A DNA stretch of 64,000 nt from Codonopsis lanceolata (lineage: Eukaryota; Streptophyta; Magnoliopsida; Asterales; Campanulaceae), in contig CM028377.1 of assembly GCA_013146195.2 (NCBI GenBank), positions 67,491,501-67,555,500 on the forward strand, read 5' to 3'. The stretch's first letter is position 1. Each line of letters begins with the position of its first letter. Shown here piece by piece: positions 11,778-23,314 of this stretch. The notes beneath the pieces are model-generated. The model worked only from the letters and a program-made list of their open reading frames with translations. It did not search any database and had not been told where the DNA came from. The translations under genes were made by a program, and so were the position numbers.

Positions 11778-12688
11778 GCGACAAACATTCACGCCAATCT
11801 TCTGCCCCAAATTATTGCCGCCAACTAATAAATATGGTTTGAACTCTTTCTCTCCCCCCCCCAATAATCAAATGTATGTCTATTGTCATTATGGAGTTAA
11901 AGCAATGATATTGATATCTTTAGACTAATTCCAAATTTCCAAAAGATTATGGATGTCTATTGGACTAATTTCAACCCTACAGAAGATTTTGGAATTGTGC
12001 TAATCGTTTGGTAAGTGTTTCACACTTATTTCTATTACTTTCTTAGTTTCTTCATCTACTTCAACTTATGGTTTTTTTTTTTTTTTTTGTTTAAGCAGCT
12101 TCCATGTAATTTCTTCCTTTGGTTTGATCCATCTATGTGTCATAGATCTGTCCATATTATACTTGGGTTACTTGAGAAGGATAATGCAATATGGAGCTTT
12201 GAGATATTAGCTAAATGAGGTGATTGAACACAACACACATGGGATAAATGGAAGCTTTTATGACTTTTTGCTCCTTATTGCTTGGTTGATTCTTGTGTGG
12301 GTTGTTTTTGGAAAATTTGAGGAAGTAAGCAATGGAAATGGACATGAAAGAAGATACCCAACTATTAGTGGTCCAGTGAAAATGACCTTGAAGCTACTAT
12401 GAAACCAAAATTTCATGGATGCTGCTTAAACAAAAAAAAAATGAGTTGGAATGGATGAAGAAACTAAGAAAGTAATAGAAATAACCGGAACAATTACCAA
12501 ACGATTAGTACAATTCCAAAATCTTCTATCTGGGTTGGAATTAGTCCAAGATGTAAAGATCACTGTCTTAACTCCACAATGAGAATAGACATCCATTCGA
12601 TTATTAGGGGAAAGAGAAAGAGTCCAAGTCCTATTTATTAGTTGGCGTCAACAATTTAGGGCAGAAGACTGACGCAAATTTTTGCCGC
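11778..12688. mobile_element. foldback (long inverted repeat) element in copy A
   Basis: Two arms of about 280-340 bp are reverse complements with mismatches. The left arm runs 11778 to about 12115, the right about 12405 to 12688; for example TTAAGCAGC(T/A)TCCATG at the inner end of the left arm is mirrored near 12419. The spacer is about 290 bp. It could be a non-autonomous MULE or a foldback element; no target duplication was recognised. Confidence 0.6.
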
Positions 12689-13058
12689 CTTCATATTTGG
12701 TCCTTGTACTTCCATCAGTTTAAATGACAAACTTGCCCCCAAAAATCACATGAGATGCACGTTGTTAAACTAAACGGTAAAAAATAAACAGAAATGGACG
12801 GAAGGAACAATCCGCAAATATAATTTCTATAGGGAGGAAAAAATTGAAATTTTTAATTCAAGAACCCAAACCGAGAAGTCCAAATTTTATGGCGATCATT
12901 TGCGTTGTTTGCCCTATTTATAATACAAGTTATATTCAATTTCATTTACAATACAAATTTTAATCAAACTCATAAATTAAGTAACTACCTTATTTATAAT
13001 TTAAATAACAAATTGGTAAACTTTTAAACCTTTAAAAAAGAAAGTAGGAAGGGAGAGA

Positions 13059-13380
13059 TGAGCAATCGTGAATTGATTGCTCTCTTGAGTATTATTCATA
13101 TATATATGTGAGTCAGAAATAGCCGTTACAATGGTTAAATATGTTCACATTTGAACAGAATAACAGAAGCTAACAAACGGCCCTAACTAACAACAACTAG
13201 TAGTTACAACTAACCCCCTTCAGGACTAAACAATGTTACAACCAGCCACTTGTACTTTGCAATGCAATGGATTTCAAGAAACTCTTCAGTTTAGAGTTCA
13301 GTTCTCCATATTTGGCATCAGCCCTTACTTCCATCCCATGCTTCAGTTTGTAGCTGCAATTCAGATTGCCATCCTTAACA
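13059..13380 (-). repeat. 3' LTR of copia-1
   Basis: It starts TGTTAAGGAT right after the polypurine tract and ends ..TTGCTCA at 13059 on the minus strand. A TATATATATG stretch near 13098-13110 may be its TATA box. No second LTR is present to fix the ends, so the inner end is an estimate. Confidence 0.6.
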
Positions 13381-13830
13381 CCCTCCCCATAAGTTGAGGG
13401 TAGGTGAATGCTCACTACTCCCAACTTGGAAAGGAATTTCCAGTGCAATGCTCTTCCCAAAAACTTGGTAAAAATGTTTGTTATTTGGCCTTTAGTAGGA
13501 ATATGCTGCAAACAGATCAGGCCACTAGAAATCTTCTCTCTAATGAAATGGCAGTCCAACTCTATGTGCTTGGTTCTAGCATTATACACTGGATTGTTGG
13601 CCACTGCTATGGCAGATGAGTTGTCACAGTAGATGGTTACAGGTCTTGGCAGCTTGACCTCCAGATCCTTTAACAGGCTGGTCAACCAAATCACTTCACA
13701 GCTGGTTGTAGCCAAGGCCCTATACTCTGATTCTGTAGATGACCTAGACACTACAGATTGCTTCTTAGAGTGCCATGAAATCAGAGATTTTCCCAGCATC
13801 ATACAGAAGCCTGTTATGGGCTTTCTTCAT
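13381..13830 (-). pseudogene. copia-1 RNase H domain
   Basis: The RNase H part of pol reads KPITGFC, ISWHSKKQ, SRSSTESEYRAL, YCDNSSAI and HIELDCHFIRE, all typical of copia RNase H, which removes RNA from the RNA:DNA hybrid. A one-base shift between DSDWGGNPNE (RT frame) and KPITGFC separates it from the RT. The normal end of the frame is lost and it runs on into the LTR. Confidence 0.88.
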
Positions 13831-14878
13831 TAGGATTCCCTCCCCAATCACTGTCACAAAATCCCTGAAGTTGAAGATGATTAGCTGAAGGTAAGTATAT
13901 CCCTTGTTCTGGTAAAGCCTTAACATACCTCAGAACTCTATGCAAGGCCTTCAGATGAGTATCCCTTGGATTTTGCACAAACTGACTCAAACACTGAGCT
14001 GCAAATGCCAAGTCTGGCCTAGTCACAGTAAGATAAATGAGTTTCCCAACCAGTTGCCTGTATTCTGTAGGATTAACAAGAAGATTCCCTTCATTTTGTA
14101 GGAGTTTCCTATTAGGGTCAAAAGGAATGGTGAGTGGTTTGGCATTTAGCAACCATGCAGCCTCAATTAACTCCAAGGCATATCTCCTTTGGCTAAGATG
14201 AAAACCATCCATAGATCTCATGACTTCTATACCTAAATAGTATTTCACATGTCCCAAATCCTTGATGCTGAATTTTTCATCCAGCAGATGCTTCAAAGAG
14301 ACAATGTTGTCTGAGTCATTACCTGCTACCAGTGCATCATCAACATATGCTAGTACACTTGTGGACTTTGTACCTTCCTTCAAAGTGAACAAGGAATAAT
14401 CTGCTAAGGATTGTGTATATCCAAGACTTAGAAGAACTTCAGTGAGCTTTGAAAACCACTGCCTAGATGCCTGTTTTAAACCATACAATGATTTCTTTAA
14501 CAGACAAACACTGTTTGGTTTCACCTGTGACTTGTAACCTAATGGCAGTTGCATGTAGACTTCCTCTTCCAGGTCACCATGTAAGAATGCATTGTTCACA
14601 TCTAGTTGATGAACTTCCCATTTCTGTGCAGCAGCAACAGCTAGAATAGCCCTTACAGTTACCATTTTGGCTACAGGGGCAAAAGTTTCCGAATAATCAA
14701 TCCCTTCTCTTTGGCTGTAACCCTTGGCAACCAATCTTGCTTTGAGTCTCTCCACACTGCCATCTGAATTATATTTTACCTTGTAAATCCATCTGCATCC
14801 TATGGCCTTCTTTCCTTTGGGCAGATTCACTATGTCCCATGTTTGATTTGATTCCAGTGCTGCAATTTCTTTATTCAT
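13814..14878 (-). pseudogene. copia-1 reverse transcriptase domain
   Basis: This open segment of 354 codons is the RT core. It shows NQTWDIVNLPKGKKAIGCRW, RLKARLVAKGYSQ, HQLDVNNAFLHGDL, SLYGLKQASRQW and the catalytic YVDDALVAG, followed by KYYLGIEV and TRPDLAFA. The enzyme copies element RNA into DNA. An in-frame TAA lies about 20 codons upstream (EAA*SNDW), and it leaves the RNase H frame at 13814. The domain itself looks little damaged. Confidence 0.92.
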
Positions 14879-15412
14879 TGCTTCAACCCAATCATTACTT
14901 TATGCAGCTTCATGGTAGGATTGAGGTTCTTGTACAAGCATTATAGAATTGACACAACATTGCTGCATATTGTATTGATTAAAGTAATGGCCAGGTTTGG
15001 TAAAAACAGATGAAACAATGTAATCCTTTAACTTGACAGAGGGATATTTAACTCTTGTTGAAACCCTACTAGGAACTTGGGAATTGGCATCATTTCTAAC
15101 ATCTGCATGGTCATCAGTTCTGCCATCATCTCTTATGTTAACAGGGTTATGGAGGTCTTTAATTCATCAGGATTAGGATTAGTGCCACTACTACTTTGGT
15201 GTATTATCATGAAAAAGGTTAATGTCTATCTCAGGATGATCAGAAATTTGGTCAGGTTTCTCAGATTCTTTGTTAATAAAAGGGAAAATGGATTCATGGA
15301 AAATGACATGCCTACTGATGAAAATTTTCTTGGTTTCAAGGTTGTACAGAACATATCCCGTCTGTCCTGCAGGGTACCCTAAATGGACACACTTCACAGC
15401 CCTAGGAGCAAA

Positions 15413-16576
15413 CTAATCATTAAGATGGGTGGAAGCATAACCTAAACATCCTATGCCTCTCAAATGATCATAAGAAGGTTTGGTAGTATAGAGTACTTCA
15501 TATGGAGATTTAAATTTCACAGCTGCAGTTGGGATTCTGTTTATAATGTGGGTGGCAGCCAAAAGACAATATCCCCAAAAATGGATAGGGAGACCTGACT
15601 GGAACCTAATAGCTCTAGACATGTCTAAAAGATGCTGGTGCTTTCTCTCAACAACCCCATTCTGTTGGGGAGTATCAACACATGAGCTTTGGTGCAGAAT
15701 GCCAAGGCTAGCAAGGTAAGGTATAACTTCAGTATTATAGAATTCAGTCCCATGATCAGTTCTACAGAATTTAATATTGGTCTTGAAATGATTTTGAACA
15801 TAGGCATTGAACTGTTTTAATAAAGAAAAGACATGAGATTTAGTGGACATGAGGAAAGTCCATACCCCCCTTGAAAAATCATCTACAATAGTCAAGAAGT
15901 ATCTACAACCATTCATGGTAGTTTTCCTATATGGCCCCCACAAGTCACAGTGTATGAGATCAAAACAAGCTTTACTTTTAATATTTGTCAACATAAATGG
16001 CAGTTTGTGTTGTTTAGCAAGAGGACAAATATCACAAGATAAAATTCTTTGAAAGTCAAGATTTTTATGCTTACAAAGGGAATTCAAGCCAACAATGTTT
16101 TTGAGAGTACTTAAAGAAGTGTGTCCAAGTCTCTGGTGCCAGCTAACAATGTCTTTGTGTCTAGAAGCATTAGTGCAAACATGTTTAGGGTCTGGAAATT
16201 GTTCTGCCTTGAGAAGATACAATCCATCACTCATATCACCAATAGCTATGGTCCTGGTCATTTGAAGGTCCTGGAAAAGGCATTGTGTTCCAATGATGAG
16301 TGTGTGACATCTTGTTTGCATAGTGAGTTTGGATACAGACAAAAGGTTGTACTGAAAATCAGGTATATAAAATACAGTTTCCAATGTAAGCTGAGGATTA
16401 ATATAAGCCTTCCCTATGTGAGTAACTTTTACTTTAGCACCATTAGGCAGAGATAGAAAAATAGGATGATTTGTAACTTCTACATCATGCATGATAGATA
16501 ATGATGTGCATATGTGATCAGTGGCACCTGTGTCAATAATCCAGGTATGCAAAGCATGATAAAGTTTAATTGGCAA
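15413..16576 (-). pseudogene. copia-1 protease and integrase domains
   Basis: The 387-codon frame starts with the aspartic protease motif WIIDTGATDHI. The GAG-pre-integrase segment (WHQRLGH) follows, then the integrase core with its D,D,E residues: IHCDLWGPY, FCRTDHGTEF and QNGVVERKHQHLL. The next part, NRIPTAAVKFKSPYE..GCLGYAS, is the usual integrase C-terminal region. A TAG at 15413-15415 interrupts it, after which the same frame goes on (FAPRAVKCVHLGYP) to about 15191 and then shifts. Confidence 0.92.
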
Positions 16577-17660
16577 TAGAAGTACCTGCCATGTGTGTCA
16601 TACCAACAAATTTGTGTCCACTTTGACCAGCATTATGATCTTCAGGGATGTCTTTGGCTTTTAGCATAGCCATGACTTGGTTCATTTGCTCCTGTAGTTG
16701 ATCAATCTTGGACACTCCCAATCCAACCTTATCATTGTTTTCTGCATTTCCAACAGATGTGGCCTGAACTTGCATGATCTTGGAGCTTGATGACTCAACC
16801 TGATTCCAATGACCTTTCCCAACTTGTCTATTTCCAGTATTAGTCTTGGGTTTGTGTGCTGGATGATTGGGATTTCCAGGATGCCCAATTAGAAAGCCCT
16901 TCAGTCTATAACATTCTTCCTTGACATGTCCTTCCCTATTACAGTAGTTGCAGAAAATTCCTTTCTTAAAAGGGGTTCTAATGTATCCTGTCTTGCTTTG
17001 AGAGGGTCCAACAGTGAATCTATCTGGCATGATCTGAGATTGTCCCAACTGGTTAATGTTGGCTGCAATAGAACCAAACTCAGGCACATAGCCTTGCCTT
17101 TGTGTCTCTTCCTGCCTGATTATGTAGTAGGCTTCAGAAATAGTGGGCAAGGGCTTCATTATCAGTATTTGTCCCCTTGTGTTCATATAGCTTTCATGCA
17201 GCCCCATCAAGAACTGCATCAATTTAATTCTTTGATCTCTTGATTCTTAAATCTTGGCAGAACCACAAGTACAGGGACACTTACAGACAGTGATAGGATC
17301 TAAGGCTGCATTTTCATCCCAATAGCCTTTCATCTTGTGAAAATAAAATTCGACAGAGGTTGTACCTTGTTCAAGTCTATGTAATTCTTTTTGCAATTGG
17401 AATGCCCTTTGTCCATCAATATTGGAGAATCTTTCTGTAAGCTCTTTCCAGACTGAATTGGCATCAATCACAAATTTCAGGCTGTTACTGATTTCTTCTG
17501 TGACCGTATTGAAGATCCAAGAAATGACCATGTCATTTGCTCTGGCCCATAAGGGGAAGAGAGGATCGTCCCTTTCTGGTGGTGGAAAGGTGCCATTCAA
17601 GATCATAATCTTGTTCTTTGCCGACAAAGCAATCTCGAGAGACCTCTTCCATAAGTTGTA
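16566..17660 (-). pseudogene. copia-1 gag, N-terminally truncated and frameshifted
   Basis: Gag forms the particle shell. The remaining sequence starts at NYNLWKRSLEIAL, normally about 30-40 residues into a copia gag, and contains FPLWARANDMVISW and VWKELTERFS. A frameshift near 17240 leads into LMGLHESYMNTRGQ. The nucleic-acid-binding zinc knuckle CNYCNREGHVKEEC (CX2CX4HX4C) is intact. The truncation coincides exactly with the start of repeat copy B at 17661. Confidence 0.9.
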
Positions 17661-18635
17661 ATTTGTCTCCCTTTTACTGTCTACTAACAAATACAGTTTA
17701 AAATAACAATATGTTTCATTAATATTAAGATATGAAAATTTTAGATATTTTTTATCAGATTTATTTTTAATTTTTTTTATAAAATACATCTGTTATGCAA
17801 TACATATCTCCAATTTTTAGACATGTTTTTTAGATTTCGAGTAGAACGAAAAAAAAACACATCTTCAAAATTTTAATTTGTATTTATCATATATGTTTTT
17901 CTAAATTATTTTTAAAGTAATTCATCTATTTTAAAATAAAGATCTCTAATTTCTAGATCTTTTTATTTATATTTCAAGGACAACATAAAATACAAATCTC
18001 TAATTAAGATCTGTATTTAATAGATATGTTTTTAAAAATACATATTTATAAAATAGGTCTTAAAATAAAAATCTTGAAATGATTTTATATTTATTTTATT
18101 TTATTGAAAAACTTCTTTCGTTTATCTTCCACTCAAGTTGTAAAAAATATTCCAATAACGAAAAGACGGTCATGATCCATATTTATTGTGATTGAATATG
18201 TATTGTATAACAATATCGTCAGAATACATATTTTTTACAGTCAAGATCCATATTGTTTACAGTATACTGTTGAATTAAGTTGAATATGTATTGTAAAAAA
18301 TATATATGGGTGCTTTTATTTCGTTTACGGCCAAGTTTTTTTAATTGTGATTTTGTTTATAAAAAAATACATATTTATTTTATTTATATAGATGGACAAA
18401 TGGAAGTGATTCACTTGCCAAGAAATGTTTCACCTTTTGGCTCCAATTACTATGCATTCAATTAATTTGTTTCCAAGAAATGAAGAGTTTTTTCAGCAAT
18501 ATAAATTGAAATAAAAGGGGTTAAAAACAAGAAAACTTACATTTTCAAGGCATGACACATTTTTTTATACTTTCTACTTTTAGACAGGTGTTTTAGAGGG
18601 GAAAATGTTATATATAGTAATGTTATGTGCTTATG

Positions 18636-18638
<3 letters not shown>

Positions 18639-18720
<82 letters not shown>
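18639..18720. repeat. AT microsatellite in copy B
   Basis: (AT)n of about 82 bp, expanded relative to copy A. Confidence 0.95.
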
Positions 18721-18723
<3 letters not shown>

Positions 18724-18781
18724 TGTGTACACAAGTCCAACTCCAACAACACATTTTTTCGTATTGGAGACTGATGCTACA

Positions 18782-19050
18782 CAATTTGGTCTTGGGCCGT
18801 TCCTTGCGGTTTGTAGGATATCTTGACTTATGTAAAGATATGATCTTGTAGAAACCTGTCAAAAGAAGAACACCTTAGTAGGAATGCAAGGCATGGCCTC
18901 GCGAAACCCCTCAGACGTGAGAGTAAGTATCAAGCTTGTAGAAAGCAAATTGACAGAGTTTCGGTGTGTAAAAATGTACATACCTTTCAAATATAACTTT
19001 ATGAGGTATATATAGTCCCTTTTTGAGTGAAATCCGGATTGAGTAATTAT
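18782..19050 (-). promoter_or_regulatory. LTR-like promoter/R-U5 module in copy B
   Basis: Duplicate of the module at 11498-11775. The TATATATA is at 19007-19014 and GGTTTCGCGAG at 18898-18909, both read on the minus strand. Confidence 0.6.
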
Positions 19051-19054
19051 GAAC

Positions 19055-19979
19055 GCGACAAACATTCACGCCAATCTTCTGCCCCAAATTATTGCCGCCA
19101 AATAATAAATATGGTTTGAACTCTCTCTCTTCCCCCCCCCCCCAAATAATCAAACGTATGTCTATTGTCATTATGGAGTTAAAGCAATGATATTGATATC
19201 TTTAGACTAATTCCAAATTTCCAAAAGATTATGGATGTCTATTGGACTAATTTCAACCCTACAGAAGATTTTGGAATTGTGCTAATCGTTTGGTAAGTGT
19301 TTCACACTTATTTCTATTACTTTCTTAGTTTCTTCGTCTACTTCAACTTATGGTTTTTTTTTTTTTTTTTGTTAAAGCAGCTTCCATGTAATTTCTTCCT
19401 TTGGTTTGATCCATCTATGTGTCATAGATCTGTCCATATTATACTTGGGTTACTTGAGAAGGATAATGCAATATGGAGCTTTGAGATATTAGCTAAATGA
19501 GGTGATTGAACACAACACACATGGGATAAATGGAAGCTTTTATGGTTTTTTTGCTCCTTATTGCTTGGTTGATTCTTGTGTGGGTTGTTTTTGGAAAATT
19601 TGAGGAAGTAAGCAATGAAAATTGACATGAAAGAAGATACCCAACTATTAGTGGTCCGGTGAAAATGACCTTGAAGCTACTATGAAACCAAAATTTCATG
19701 GATGCTGCTTAAACAAAAAAAAAAAAAAAACATGAGTTGGAATGGATGAAGAAACTAAGAAAGTAATAGAAATAGCCGGAACAATTACCAAACGATTAGT
19801 ACAATTCCAAAATCTTCTATCTGGGTTGGAATTAGTCCAAGATGTAAAGATCACTGTCTTAACTCCACAATGAGAATAGACATCCATTCGATTATTAGGG
19901 GAAAGAGAAAGAGTCCAAGCCCTATTTATCAGTTGGCGTCAACAATTTAGGGCAGACTACTGACGCAAATTTTTGCCGC
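19055..19979. mobile_element. foldback element in copy B
   Basis: Duplicate of 11778-12688, with the same arms and the same central spacer. Confidence 0.6.
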
Positions 19980-20269
19980 CTTCATATTTGGTCCTTGTAC
20001 TTCCATCAGTTTAAATGACAAACTTGTCCCCAAAAATCACATGAGATGCATGTTGTTAAACTAAACGGTAAAAAATAAACAGAATTAGACGGAAGGAACA
20101 ATCCGCAAATATAATTACTATAGGGAGGAAAAAATTGAAATTTTTAATTCAATAACCCAAACCGTGAAGTCCAAATTTTAGCGATCATTTGCGTTGTTTG
20201 CCCTATTTATAATACAAGTTATTTTCCTTCAAATGTAAGGAAAGACAGATACCACACAAAAACTTGAAC

Positions 20270-20940
20270 AGAGAGATTCATGAATCAGCTACCACGTACG
20301 ACTAGTACATGTCATCGTTGTTGAGTCATCAGGACGTGTGGGCAACAGCGATGGTCCAAGAAATTAACTTTCCGTTACTGGAACAGGCACGTGTTGCGTA
20401 AATGTGAGCGTGTGGCGTGTAACAGCAACCCCACTCTCCAGCTGTGTTCTCACTTCTCAGCACACTCCCGCAAGTATGAGTATGACAACGCAAAACCCCC
20501 CACTCACTGTGACAGTACAAAGTACAAACCTAAACTTCAAACGCAAAAGGCCAAAAACGTCTTCTGCAGAGATTCGGCCCATTCTGCTTTCAGATTCGGT
20601 GGACTGTGTGGTCCATTTCATTTGGCCCGATTGACACAACAATTTTGTTTTGTCATAGTTGTATCTTAAAATGGGGTAACCTAGTTATTAATTACTCCTC
20701 TCCCTTACTTGTTTGTTTTTAACATATGTTTGGTAATTGGTATACTTCCAACCGAATTGGACCTCTTTACTTTTTTCCTCAGAAAGAAAACTTACTTATG
20801 GACATTATGCTAGGAGTCTATGTTGTCCTTTGTATGCTCACCTAACCCACAAATAATATCCTTTGTTTTTTATTTGAAGCCTCTCTATAAAACCCCTTGC
20901 CTAGCTCTTTGTTGTGTCATGTGTGAGAAGAATGAACCAA
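20270..20940 (+). promoter_or_regulatory. promoter-like region without an identified gene
   Basis: The stretch is GC-richer than its surroundings and has several ACGT-core elements: CCACGTACG (20292-20300), GGACGTGTGG (20332-20341) and GCACGTGTTG (20388-20397). A good TATA box, CTATAAAACC, lies at 20885-20894. An ATG follows at 20932 and opens a frame of only 51 codons. ACGTG cores are known bZIP/ABRE-type sites in plants. I infer a promoter whose gene has been lost or replaced by the TE at 21156. Confidence 0.4.
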
Positions 20941-21087
20941 TTCATTAATCGTACATATACCATATTAATTAATAATTATGAGGGGAAGTTTATAAAAGAG
21001 TTCATGAAATTGAAACATTTGAAAAAGTGTTTTTGTTGTATGAGTAGAATGATCAATGGATATATACCACATGTGAGTGCGAGTTAA
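20932..21087 (+). CDS. short open frame after the promoter-like region
   Basis: 51 codons starting MNQFINRTYT, 40 bases downstream of a TATA box. No domain, signal or similarity is recognised. It could be the first exon of a broken gene or chance. Confidence 0.2.
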   Translation: MNQFINRTYTILINNYEGKFIKEFMKLKHLKKCFCCMSRMINGYIPHVSAS

Positions 21088-21155
21088 AGGGGAAAGTTAT
21101 AAAAAAAAATTAAGTTCACATGATGACTAATAATTAATGGGATCTTAACAAGTTA

Positions 21156-22397
21156 GACCATCTCCAAGGGATGCGCCAAACTTCAAATTTGAAGAAAAAT
21201 TATATTATTCCTATCTCCAACGGTTGCTTCATTTTAGCTTCAGATTTGAAGTTTCTGATTCTGAACTTCAAATCCAGAGCATACTATTCATGCTTCATCT
21301 TACCTCTCCTCTTTTTTTTTTTTTTTAAGTAATTATTTTGTGTTTTATGTTTTCATTATTATTGTTAGTTTAGTTGTTTAGTTTAAATATCATTTTGAGA
21401 TGTTTTGGTTTAAATAATACAAAAAATTAATTCAATTATTTTATTTATATTGTTAGTTATTAGTTATATATAATATTAAAATTATTTATGATAAAGTTTA
21501 TATATATTAGACATTAATAAATAAATGAAAATTACATTACATTAAATTAAATCACACAACATACATATTAATAATATTAATACTAATACAAATTATGCAA
21601 TAACTATCAATTAATAATCTGATAGATCATCTCCGGATGGTCCAATGTTTTGGAAGTACTGTCCAAAAGCATTTGGATTAAGTTGCATGAGATGTTGTTC
21701 ATCACTTTTTGGCAGAATCATTGGTCTTTCACTTAGAATATATGCTCGTGTTTTCGGATCAGTAACAGAGTTACTATCTTTCATCATTATTTTGAACTCA
21801 TGCGTTGTTCTTGTAGATCATCTCTTTTGCAGCATATCATTTTTTTTTTGTAGTACTTTCACCAGTTCGGTTGTTGTTTGTTGTACGCCTTCCGCAGCAA
21901 CTATGTTACTATCTTCTTGTTTTCTCTTCAGTTTTGCTTTTTTATCCCAATTGATCTTTGGGACGAATTTACGAATTCAGAAGATTAAATATTTGATTTT
22001 AGTTGTATTTTCATATGTCTATTTATGTTTGATTTTAATGTTTGTAGTTTAGTCTTTATTAATGTCTTGCATTTAATTATTAATTTTAATATGTTTGTAT
22101 TTTAGTCTCAATTAAATTCATGCATTTAATTATTATTTTAATGCATAATATTTAATTTAATTTAATATTAAATCAATAATATATTTGTTTTGCTAAAATA
22201 CATTAATGCAAATAAAATAAAATAAAACATATACTTGGAATACAAATTAAATGAAATAATGAAGAATATACTTGGAATATTCATTTTTAGTAAACTTTGA
22301 AGTAGAACTGTTGGAGATAGTGTAATAAATTTGGTGCAGAAATTGCACCAGTTTAAAGGTTTGGTGCAGTTTTAACTTCAAACTGTTGGAGATGGTC
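21156..22397 (-). mobile_element. PIF/Harbinger-type transposon with ORF1 remnant
   Basis: Terminal inverted repeats are GACCATCTCCAA at 21156 and TTGGAGATGGTC ending at 22397. Both ends are flanked by TTA (21153-21155 and 22398-22400), the 3-bp target duplication of this superfamily. Length is 1242 bp. A decayed ORF1 lies on the minus strand; there is no transposase gene. The tandem copy to the right shows the empty site. Confidence 0.85.
21611..21982 (-). pseudogene. Harbinger ORF1-like (NAM-associated/Myb-type) C-terminal remnant
   Basis: The reading contains PKINWDKKAKLKRKQED, TTTELVKVLQKKNDML, PKTRAYILSER and LNPNAFGQYFQNIG, ending GDDLSDY before a TAA. It has one in-frame TGA in the middle. 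This resembles the C-terminal part of the DNA-binding accessory protein (ORF1) that PIF/Harbinger elements encode beside their transposase. The N-terminal SANT/Myb part is missing. Confidence 0.65.
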
Positions 22398-23314
22398 TTA
22401 GTTGTTTCTTTGAAAATGAAAGGCAGGGAGAGGGTGAGATTGGATGACAACAAGATGAGTGATTTCTAACGACATTATGTCATATTTCATGTTGTGATCT
22501 ATTCTAGATTTTCAATTAATGGGATCTTAACAAGTAAGTTGTTCCTTTGAAAATCAAAGGCAGGGAGAGGGTGAGATTGGATGTCAACAAGATGAGTAAT
22601 TTCTAACGACATTATGTCATATTTCATGTTGTGATCTATTCTAGACTTTCAAATTGACTAATTGGAATATCCAATTAGGGTTGAGAATTGAATGAATACA
22701 ACAACTACAAGAGAGGAGTGAGGAGTGAGGAGGACCACACCACCCTAACCCTATTCTTCTTCCGGCCTCTTCTCGCTTTCTCTTGTCTAAACTTGTGTTG
22801 GTCCAGAAAAAGATGATACCCAACTTTTAAAGTTAGGCTACATTATCTATCTATCATCATCCATTTATATTTTATAGCCATGAATGATTGTGTTACCAAC
22901 ATAATTACAAGGACTCCTCATATATATTCCCTTTATTCATTTAGACTACTTATAGTAGTCCTATTAACTAATTATACAACCATAAGTAAGCGTATCACAT
23001 GAGAAATGAGGAATGGGGAGTGGGGAGTGGCAAGTGGCAAGTACATCTCTTTTAAGTTTTAAGTGATGGATCCAATGCATAAAACTCCCCTATTAAGTAT
23101 TTAACGTACGCAATTTTCCTGACTCTTTCTAAAGCCGTAACATTTGAACATAATGTTTATGGGTGTGTTTGGTATCACAATTTATCAAACATGTGATAAT
23201 TGATATAATATCCGCAATTGAATCATAATTATGTTTTTGTGCTTTTAACTTTCACCCAATTTCTATGACCCCCTAAATTTATCTAACATTTCATCAAACC
23301 ATGCTAACTTAGTA

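Larger units (their letters stand above)
10417..12933. repeat. 2.5-kb direct repeat, copy A
   Basis: It is nearly identical to copy B at 17661-20222 and in the same orientation. Shared sequence begins ATTTGTCTCCC and ends AATACAAGTTAT. It is AT-rich and non-coding, with an AT microsatellite, an LTR-like module from 11498 (minus strand) and a foldback structure at 11778-12688. The flanks of A and B differ on both sides and I see no target duplication or primer site, so these are not the LTRs of the copia element between them. Confidence 0.85.
13059..17660 (-). mobile_element. 5'-truncated Ty1/copia retrotransposon (copia-1)
   Basis: From right to left on the minus strand the order is gag, protease, integrase, reverse transcriptase, RNase H, polypurine tract (ATGGGGAGGG ending at 13381) and a 3' LTR. 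The order PR-INT-RT-RH defines the copia superfamily. The 5' LTR, primer-binding site and gag N terminus are missing: gag sequence stops abruptly at 17660, where repeat copy B begins. Frameshifts and stop codons interrupt all coding parts. Confidence 0.9.
17661..20222. repeat. 2.5-kb direct repeat, copy B
   Basis: Near-identical partner of 10417-12933, with a few scattered substitutions and small indels. It is 45 bp longer, mostly because of the AT microsatellite. It abuts the broken gag of copia-1 on its left; to the right lies the GC-richer promoter-like region. Confidence 0.85.
21132..22648. repeat. 135-bp tandem duplication, first copy split by a transposon
   Basis: The unit from AATTAATGGGATC to CTATTCTAGA occurs twice: once as 21132-21155 joined to 22401-22513, once uninterrupted at 22514-22648. 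The first copy carries the PIF/Harbinger element at its TTA; the second is the unoccupied site (CAAGTAAGTTG). Confidence 0.85.

Noticed and set aside
10417..20222. Repeat copies A and B as the two LTRs of the enclosed copia element
   Set aside because: No primer-binding site next to B, no TG..CA at the shared ends, no target duplication, and copia-1 already has its own 3' LTR.
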